This document shows, in pieces, positions 58,101-64,000 of a DNA stretch of 64,000 bases. The notes beneath the pieces are model-generated. The model ran no database searches. It had not been told where the DNA came from and saw nothing but the letters and a program-made list of their open reading frames with translations. Source of the DNA: Paragonimus westermani (taxonomy: Eukaryota; Platyhelminthes; Trematoda; Plagiorchiida; Troglotrematidae). Location: NCBI GenBank assembly GCA_008508345.1, contig QNGE01000271.1:64461-128460 (forward strand), read 5' to 3'. A program made the translations under genes and the position numbers. Each line of letters begins with the position of its first letter. Within the stretch, counting starts at the first letter, position 1.

Positions 58101-59200
58101 GCATGATAGCCACTGAGAAACCTGTTTACGTCGAAGATGTATATCTATGATCTGATTTTTCAATGGTTACTAACATTACACGTTTGTCGACCTGCCCGAA
58201 CACTTTGGATAGACGCCACATTTTTTTCGCATTATCATCGTCATGATTAATCGTGAGTATTTCCTCATAATCTATTCTGATTTTAATGCGGTTTTAAGTG
58301 TATCTTTGCGGCCCTAACCATTTGTGCGGTCTAATACAGTTTGATCATGTTATTCTTGTCCAGCAGAAGAAATGCATTGCAAATGATATTTTTCAATCGG
58401 AGGCACTCGGAATGGCTACAACCTCTTCACCGGGAAGTCATAATTTGACTGGTATCTCATTTACTTTCCGATAGAAGACACTTATGTGAGAAAAGGTACG
58501 GCAGAGGACGAACGGCTCATTATCAGTTTCAGAAGGATCAGGTCGATTGTATAAATTATTGACGGCTGTTACGATAGTAGTCATGATTACGTAATCTGTT
58601 CGGTCCGGACGTGGACGGAATGAGTCAAAATTCAGTTTTTACGAAACATTTTCGAATGCACGGTTGGCTGCACCCGATTCTGATTAGCCTGCGCTTATCC
58701 ATCACTGCAGTTGGCTTGCGCTGCACCAATTGCAGTGCCTCCAACACATCACATATTCAGTGTAAACCCGAAGGAGTAAGACCGAGAGGTGTGCCGAAGG
58801 GGCCTTTCTGTCCAGCTGGCCAATGCTGGTCAGTCAGTTGATTGGCTACTAACGAAGGGAAACTCTTATCTTTCGGAAACTAAACAGAGAGAGGATTCAA
58901 TGACGAGATCTAAACCAAAGAGAGAGATTTTCGAAGTGTAATACAAGAAGCATAAATTATAGGAATGCAGGTTAGTACATCCCTGAGAACATAAGGATGT
59001 GAAACGAAATTCTCATTGAACTACGAAAAGCCACACAGACCATTCATCATACAGTACACCAACAAAGCCGAAGAAAAGAATGGATAGAAGACCACAGACA
59101 CTCAAGTTTCTGAAAACAGGAGCGGATTAGTTGTCAACGAGCAGGCTGTTGGCCGATGCAGTCATTAACAGAAGTTGAATGGATATACTGATATGATCTA
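52170..59200. other. No recognisable gene or element
   Basis: Frames at 55882-56248 (both strands) and 58611-58841 are protein-like in places but match no family. A CAGGAGGATCC-type or splice-flanked coding structure was not found. Possible remnants of a non-LTR tail may begin near 59000. Confidence 0.45.
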
Positions 59201-59236
59201 CCTGAGCCTAACGTACTCGTCCCCTCTTCGCCGACG

Positions 59237-59781
59237 GTGTACTATGAGTACGTTGGTGGCCGACTAATCCCAAGCGGCCAGCGCATTCACAGCCGTACAC
59301 ATCGCAACGTCATAGTAACTTCAGTGCGACCTATGGCATCGATGGGTCCCTTGCGTACCGCACACTTCCGCTCGCGTCCGCGCGATAACCGGTCGTTAAA
59401 CTTTCGGACCCCCGCCTTGACCGTATTCCTCCAGGCCGTCCGGTTCAACGCTACGTCTTTCCAACATCTAAAATCAATGTTACGACGTGAAAGACTTACC
59501 TACACAACATCCTGGTAACTCCGCTTCTGGTCACCGGGAGTTCGCTTACCTGACTTCACTTGTCCGTATAGTAACTGCTTCGGAATACGGTCACCGCCCA
59601 TCCGACGGACGTGACTGAGCCAACCGAGCTGATTCGGCATCAGCATAACTTCCATTCCGTCCATGTCCGGTCGCCGCAGTACCTCAGTGTTCGGAATCAT
59701 GTCCGACCACCGAATACCCAAGACGCTCCTAGGACACTGCAAATGGAAGCGGCTCAGATAGCGCACGTTCCGCTGATACAA
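59237..59781 (-). pseudogene. RT thumb and C-terminal segment of the non-LTR element
   Basis: On the minus strand the frame reads LGIRWSDMIPNTEVLRR, then LGWLSHVRRMGGDRIPKQLL and GKRTPGDQKRSYQDVV. After a frameshift it gives RTAWRNTVKAG and KFNDRLSRGRE near 59400-59470. These are the usual downstream motifs of this RT group (HVxRM, PKQLLYG, K-x-W). The protein would end near 59220. Confidence 0.85.
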
Positions 59782-59784
59782 TGT

Positions 59785-60255
59785 TCATCTCTCACTATCA
59801 TACAGCAATATAGACAGCACCATTGAGCGGTAAACACACAGCTTGGTGGCCGTATTCAGGCTATGATTCTTCCAGACAAGCCTTTCAAGACGTCCGAAAG
59901 CAGCACTAACATTCGCCACACGCGCTCTCAGCTTGCGGTCCAGGGACAAATCTGTCGACAAGTTGCTACCCAAGTAGCAAAAATCCCCGCAGCTATTCAC
60001 AGTGTTTCCATCGATGCGGATTTGGGGTGGAGGTACAGAAGCAGCACCTCCACCAGGAGAAGGCTGATAGAACGAAAACGTCTTACCTGTGTTGATGTCC
60101 AATCCAAATTTTGATGTTGCCGACGCGAAGGCTGTAGCCAGACGCTGCAGTTCTTCTACACTATGTGCCAGCAATGTGCTGTCATCTACGAACAGGAGCA
60201 TGCGCATCGGTGAGGTCTGTAGCCGGGTTGGGACGCCGAAACTTCGGATATTCAA
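59785..60255 (-). pseudogene. RT palm (catalytic) segment of the non-LTR element
   Basis: LLFVDDSTLLAHSVEEL (residues 20-36) carries the catalytic DD of RT domain 5, as FVDD where FADD is usual. FGLDINTGKTFSFYQPS is domain 6, and CYLGSNLSTD (93-102) is domain 7. Upstream in another frame, about 60290-60420, lies the GCVLAP domain-4 segment with an in-frame stop. Downstream, another frame at 59500-59781 continues as the thumb, with IRWSDMIPNTEVLRR and KQLLYGQVKSGKRTPG. Confidence 0.9.
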
Positions 60256-60461
60256 CAGCCGTCAATCCGTCCGACACTAGACATCAACATGATCCTCCCA
60301 AGGATCCTGAAAAACAACGGTTACCATGGCAGTCAAATATAAACTAAATGGGGCTGGGGCTAGCACGCAACCCTACTTCATGCCAGCGACAATGTCAAGA
60401 CCATCATAGGTCGATCCACACGATTGTACCTTCGCCCTCATGCTCACATGCAACAATCTAA

Positions 60462-60821
60462 TCATACTGACGAACTTACTCCGACATTCTTAAAATCTTC
60501 CCACATCGCCTCGTGCTCCCAGGTGGAGCGAACCAGCTGGAGCAAAGCGCGTTCCAACGCCGGTACGACATTTTTCAGGATCTCACTTGGCAAGCCATCC
60601 TCGCCTGCAGCCTTTCCATTGCGCAGTTGATCAATTACTTTCTGCAACCCTGGCAAATCCGGAGCGAGAGTAAGTGTATATTTAATTTCCTGTTGAGGCA
60701 GGCTGTTCACAGTCACCCAGTCAATTGTAGCAGGGCTGTTTAGTGTGCTACCATAGTGTTTGCGCCATACTTCCATGATATCCTCTGGCTGGGTGCAAGA
60801 ATAGCCGGTGTCCATGTCCAC
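60462..60821 (-). pseudogene. RT entry segment of the non-LTR element
   Basis: This frame lies just before RT domain 1 in intact elements. Residues LRNGKAAGEDGLPSEILK (66-83) are the conserved lead-in to the fingers, preceded by PEDIMEVWRKHYGSTLN and followed by LVRSTWEHEAMWEDFK. The reading stops before any LYKKG or NYRGISL motif, at the edge of the deletion. It is separated by a frameshift from the endonuclease frame and would not be translated with it. Confidence 0.85.
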
Positions 60822-60881
60822 CAGTGCTTTAGTGGACTGGATACATGGACCGAAGATCGCTTTAAGCGAATCGTAAAGCCC

Positions 60882-61832
60882 TTAGTGTTTGCCGACGATC
60901 TGCGAAACCCTGCATGCGTTCGCCCTGTTTCCTCCACCAATTGTCCTTAGGTCCGCAAACACGCTCGGCCAGTTGACGGCGGATATTCGGAAACCTAGCC
61001 TTCCTGGCTCTATCGTGGATGTGGCGAACGCGCCATTCTTCTCTCGTACCAACTCGGAGATAGCCACGTTGTTTTCATCAAACCAGTCCGGGCGTTTCTT
61101 GCACTCCACACCGATCGTCTCGGTGGTTGATGCCGTAATCTGCTTTTTGAGTTTTTGCCAAATACTCTCGGTGACAGTGGATACAGGAGCGTTTTGCAGA
61201 CGAACGACTACTGCATTTTTAAAGGCTATCTTCGTCTTCCACTTCTCCAGCCATCTGATATCCACATTTTGTCGTTGTCTCGAAGATCCACAATAAACAG
61301 GCTTGCATACATGAATAAACAATTTGGTCCTGCATAGCCTATGATCTGTGCTACATCCAACGCCGCGCATCACCCGCTTGATGCGCACCTCAAGAATGTC
61401 GAGCTGTCGCACAATCACGCAGTCAAGCAAATGATGGTGGCCGCTTCGTGGATGAGTCCACGTCGTGATGTCGCTCGCAGCCAGCTGGAATCGGGTGTTC
61501 GTGATAGCCAGCTCGTGAGTAGCACACAGGTGCAGCTGACGATCACTGTTCTCGTTGACTGAACCAATGCCGGAGAGTCCGAGGACCCCCGGCCAAGTTA
61601 CCGAGTAGCGCCCAACTCGAACGTTCAGGTCGCCGAGAACAAGAAGTCGGTCACTCACCGGCGGCGACTGGATTGTGGCAGACAGCTGGTCATAGAACTG
61701 GTCCTTTTTATCATCAGTGTGACACATAGTTGGACCATAAACACTAACAAATGTAGCACACTTACCTCGACCGAGTCGCAGGCGCATCGACAGCATTCGG
61801 GGGTTGATGCCGTGCGGTTCGCCTATCATCAA
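60882..61832 (-). pseudogene. APE-type endonuclease domain of the non-LTR element
   Basis: A 316-codon open frame, the longest in the window. It would nick chromosomal DNA to start target-primed reverse transcription. Seen motifs: VLGDLNVRVG (residues 65-74, catalytic Asp/Asn), ITNTRFQL (110-117), TTWTHPRSGHHHLLDC (123-138), MRGVGCSTDHRL (155-166, the catalytic DH). The N-terminal part of the nuclease with its catalytic Asn and Glu is missing because of 5' truncation. After residue 170 the sequence is the usual linker (WLEKWKTKIAFKNA) and then leaves the family frame near residue 275. Although open for over 900 bp, it cannot encode a complete nuclease. Confidence 0.85.
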
Positions 61833-62044
61833 AGCGTTGATGCGATCAGCAACTGCAAAACAGACACCATGCTCCCGAACACAGTCTGCCGGGTAACCTA
61901 TTCAATAGAAAGTGGTTTGGAAAGAACGAAGCAACTCTGCTCATTCTGCCCGTTTTCCTTTCGAGATAATTGGATAAACTGAACACCCTATTTGCACAAT
62001 ATTGTGCCTGAATGTTTGAACACGACTGTTCGACCATAGTTGTT

Positions 62045-62185
62045 GTGAAGTTTGTGGTGTTGTGGATAGCACGCTGGTCTCACAATCACAAAAACCGGAG
62101 TGTTATTTACCGACCGTACAGAGATATGCACAAGAGAAGTGCGAAACTCAGGTCTAGGATTTCCTTTTGAAGGGTTTTAGCCGAA
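62045..62185 (+). mobile_element. tRNA-derived hammerhead SINE, decayed copy 4
   Basis: The head GTTGTGGATAGCACGCTGGT followed by CTCACAATCA is strongly tRNA-like (A box and anticodon arm region). It is followed by ACCGGAG in place of the B-box lead, then GATATGCAC, GCGAAACTCAGGTCTAG and CCTTTTGAAGGG. Against the intact copies it keeps the GATATGCAC stem I strand, the GCGAAACTC second core box and the TCTAG cleavage region, but has lost about 20 nt containing the first core box. It lies about 150 bp beyond the 5' truncation point of the non-LTR element. Confidence 0.65.
62127..62158 (+). ncRNA. Hammerhead remnant lacking the first core box (SINE copy 4)
   Basis: GCGAAACTC and GGTCTAG are conserved from the intact family hammerhead, but the CTGATGA box and the 5' side of stem II are deleted, so it cannot be active. 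Confidence 0.5.
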
Positions 62186-62189
62186 CGGC

Positions 62190-63650
62190 GAATCCGAAAC
62201 CAAAGGCAGTAACCAAATGTGGGCGACATTGAGGTTGCAACAAAACCGAAGCGTTAGTGATACCAAGGGTGCTGTACATCATAGAATGTCTGCCACTTGA
62301 TCAAATCAACTGCCACGCGTAAAGTGGACCTCAAATCTCGAGAGGCGGTGTTGTGGAGCTGAATGACTTGACCTCCCTTGGTGGTAATCGATTCAACTTC
62401 GGATCCGTGGTTGCATCCGGTAAGTATTCTCTCTAAGGTTCCCACTTTCTATGGAAACTCCACAAGACTACGTGAAAGTGGTCGCCCTGATGGATTAATA
62501 CTTCTTAAGGAAGTCCCTTGGGAAAATACTGAAGTCGCTTTCTGGGACAGCTTGACGTATAAGTCCGTGTGAATACAGTGAGGGGATAACTAATGGAAAT
62601 GTTGTGTGCGACTGCACCTAAATATGACGTTAGTTTTCTGCATTATTTCCAGGTGTAGAAAACACCTCTTCGGCTACTTTGGTCAGTGATTCACTCACCT
62701 GGTTGACACACAACTTGCTAGTGTCATAACGTCTTTCCGGAACATGAACGCAGTAATGTGGTAATACGAACACACATCAATGTTTAATCGTAGTTACTTT
62801 TTTGCACTCCGCGGTTTTATAAACATAGGATCGTGGTGGAATTTTGTCGGAAACACATTCGCTGTTTGATATCATCACACCTGAGGCCCTCCAGTCATCC
62901 AGAAAGCACAACCATGGGCCTAGCCCTCTTCACTATCCGATTGCAAGTGTACTGCCGGCCCATTCTCCCAAGTTGACGAACTTGCCAACAAATTTGGCGC
63001 TCTTTAACGAGTGTTCTGTCCCCAATCGTCCCCTTTTTCTGTTAGAAAATTTCATTACTTCATACGCTGATGGCGCGATGTCGTGAGTCGTTCACCTCCA
63101 CATAACCACCACAACAACATATCCTCCAATATAAAACGGACACGACGATCATCCGAGCTCTGAACACGAAGACACATGACTAATTTGCGGCAACTATTCC
63201 GCACACACACATCACTAAGTGAGTTTGTTTACTCTATCCACAGCGGGGGCACGAACAAAAATCACTTGGATGGTAAATGAATGCGCTCTGGTTGTGTTAA
63301 GTGCTTGTCTGTTAATCTGTCAACCATCGAAAGGTGAGATCGGATGACCCTACTGATCTTAGTTGACTAGGCAGGTGTTTCCTATGGTGACTTAGTAACC
63401 ACCATTAGTGAAGTGATGACACCAAGTTAAAATTGTCCACTTCGTAAATTGAAAGCATGTGACGTGAAGGTATTCACAGTACGCAGGCACTCACAAGACT
63501 ATCCAGCACTGAGCTTGCGTGACGCAATATGACAAAGATAATTAAGTTGGTCTGATTTTGGCGTTTGTGATTACCGATATATAGTTGCACTGTGGTCCGA
63601 TAGTCTCATGTTTGCCTGAACGTAGTTAACTGGTGTATCACACATCTATT
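62190..63650. other. No firm gene; possible splice donor at 62420
   Basis: GGTTGCATCCG followed by GTAAGTATT at 62420 is a near-consensus 5' splice site on the plus strand. The preceding frame reads SRGGVVELNDLTSLGGNRFN but lacks a good acceptor. The minus strand is open over 62254-62445 as well. The frame 62844-63086 has mixed codon use with no family motif. Confidence 0.3.
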
Positions 63651-63666
63651 CTATCTCTTCATGGTC

Positions 63667-64000
63667 AATATGTGGTGGATTGCCAGGTCGGGGGTGCGAG
63701 TTTTCGAACGCTCGGCCGAATACCTCAACGTGGGGAGGTACGTTCGAAAACCTGCCGCGATCGGATCAAGGCCAACGTGCGCGACCGGATGAGTCATCGC
63801 TCGACTAGATCGGACCAACGGGCGAGGCAGGGCAGGCGAAATACGACAGACGGCCAGATCGGAGGCGTGGTTTTTCCAACATTCAGAGGAACATCTCGAC
63901 ACGATGTTGGAATACGGTCAAGGCCAACACTGGGTGGATGGCGGACAGCACGAGCAGCCGGACGAGCCATCGCGCAACGGAATCGGACAAACAGACGAGG
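63667..64000 (+). repeat. Tandem units of the repeat also present at 699-848
   Basis: Unit 1 (63667-63826) begins ATATGTGGTGGATTGCC, contains GAATACCTCAACGTGG and ends CGGACCAACGGGCGAGG. Unit 2 (about 63848-64000) has the matching AGATCGGAGGCGTGG, a CAAGGCCAAC segment, GACGAGCCATCGCGC, and ends CGGACAAACAGACGAGG at the window edge. The block is much richer in G and C than its flank. It may be the start of a larger tandem array or LTR-element-associated repeat continuing outside the window. Confidence 0.7.

Larger units (their letters stand above)
59210..61890 (-). mobile_element. Non-LTR retrotransposon, 5'-truncated and internally deleted
   Basis: Reading from 61890 down, the element begins in the middle of the endonuclease (HGVCFAVADR), contains the rest of that domain, the linker, RT entry, RT domains 4-6 and the thumb, and ends near 59210. 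RT domains 1-3 are missing: the entry segment stops at about 60462 and the domain-4 motif (GMK-stop-GCVLAP) appears by about 60390, where roughly 120 residues are expected between them. This is the classic 5'-truncated product of target-primed reverse transcription, later damaged by a deletion and frameshifts. The peptide motifs match the APE-type non-LTR group that also gives craniofacial-development-protein-2-like (RTE-like) annotations; the clade is tentative. No poly(A) or tandem 3' repeat was found. Confidence 0.88.

Noticed and set aside
1..64000. CRISPR arrays, bacterial operons or prophage
   Set aside because: No regularly spaced direct repeats, no ribosome-binding-site-led tightly packed frames and no phage-like genes are present.

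Overview
The window looks like nuclear DNA of a platyhelminth, most likely a digenean fluke. It holds no operons, no ribosome-binding-site-led genes and no long open frames. Everything recognisable is retroelement debris of kinds known from trematodes: tRNA-derived SINE-like units carrying hammerhead ribozymes (as in the schistosome Sm-alpha family), Penelope-like elements (PLEs) with a GIY-YIG domain, CR1-like and APE-endonuclease non-LTR retrotransposons, and a Ty3/Gypsy-type integrase. The species assignment is inference.

Layout. 1-1.4 kb: decayed Ty3/Gypsy-type integrase and 3' region with internal direct repeats. 1.56-2.04 kb: two SINE-like units in head-to-head inverted orientation, each with a complete hammerhead motif, the pair flanked by a 13-bp direct repeat. 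2.16-2.48 kb: C-terminal remnant of a PLE, followed by a third hammerhead of different sequence. 2.48-3.96 kb: decayed endonuclease-RT non-LTR element. 6.65-6.77 kb: possible fragment of a second tRNA-like family. 10.84-11.33 kb: a hammerhead-like motif on the minus strand abutting a CR1-like RT fragment on the plus strand. 18.05-18.4 kb: two members of the second tRNA-derived family, again head-to-head. 28.79-30.3 kb: a PLE (RT plus GIY-YIG) on the minus strand. 52.05-52.17 kb and 62.05-62.19 kb: two further decayed copies of the ribozyme SINE. 59.2-61.89 kb: a 5'-truncated, internally deleted non-LTR element on the minus strand. 63.67-64 kb: tandem copies of a GC-richer repeat that also occurs at 0.7-0.85 kb.

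Host genes are not convincingly seen. A few short frames next to plausible splice signals (14.46-14.87, 25.58-25.79, 34.9-35.1, 36.51-36.55, 40.09-40.56, 41.23-41.40 kb) are listed as low-confidence exon candidates. Random open frames of 100-140 codons are expected at this base composition in 128 kb of two-strand sequence, so length alone was not used as evidence.

The most interesting signal is the series of hammerhead motifs: three complete or near-complete sites (1683-1727, 1959-2003, 2439-2479), one bulged but complete-looking site (10841-10887), and decayed or partial ones (52074-52118, 62127-62158, 26218-26276). In the better sites stem III is very short and built from a palindrome (ACTCGAGT, ATGC/GCAT, ACGT), the layout expected of ribozymes that act as dimers. 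The transposons and SINEs share no pathway with a host gene here. They interact only by nesting and by the probable dependence of SINEs on RT supplied by autonomous elements.
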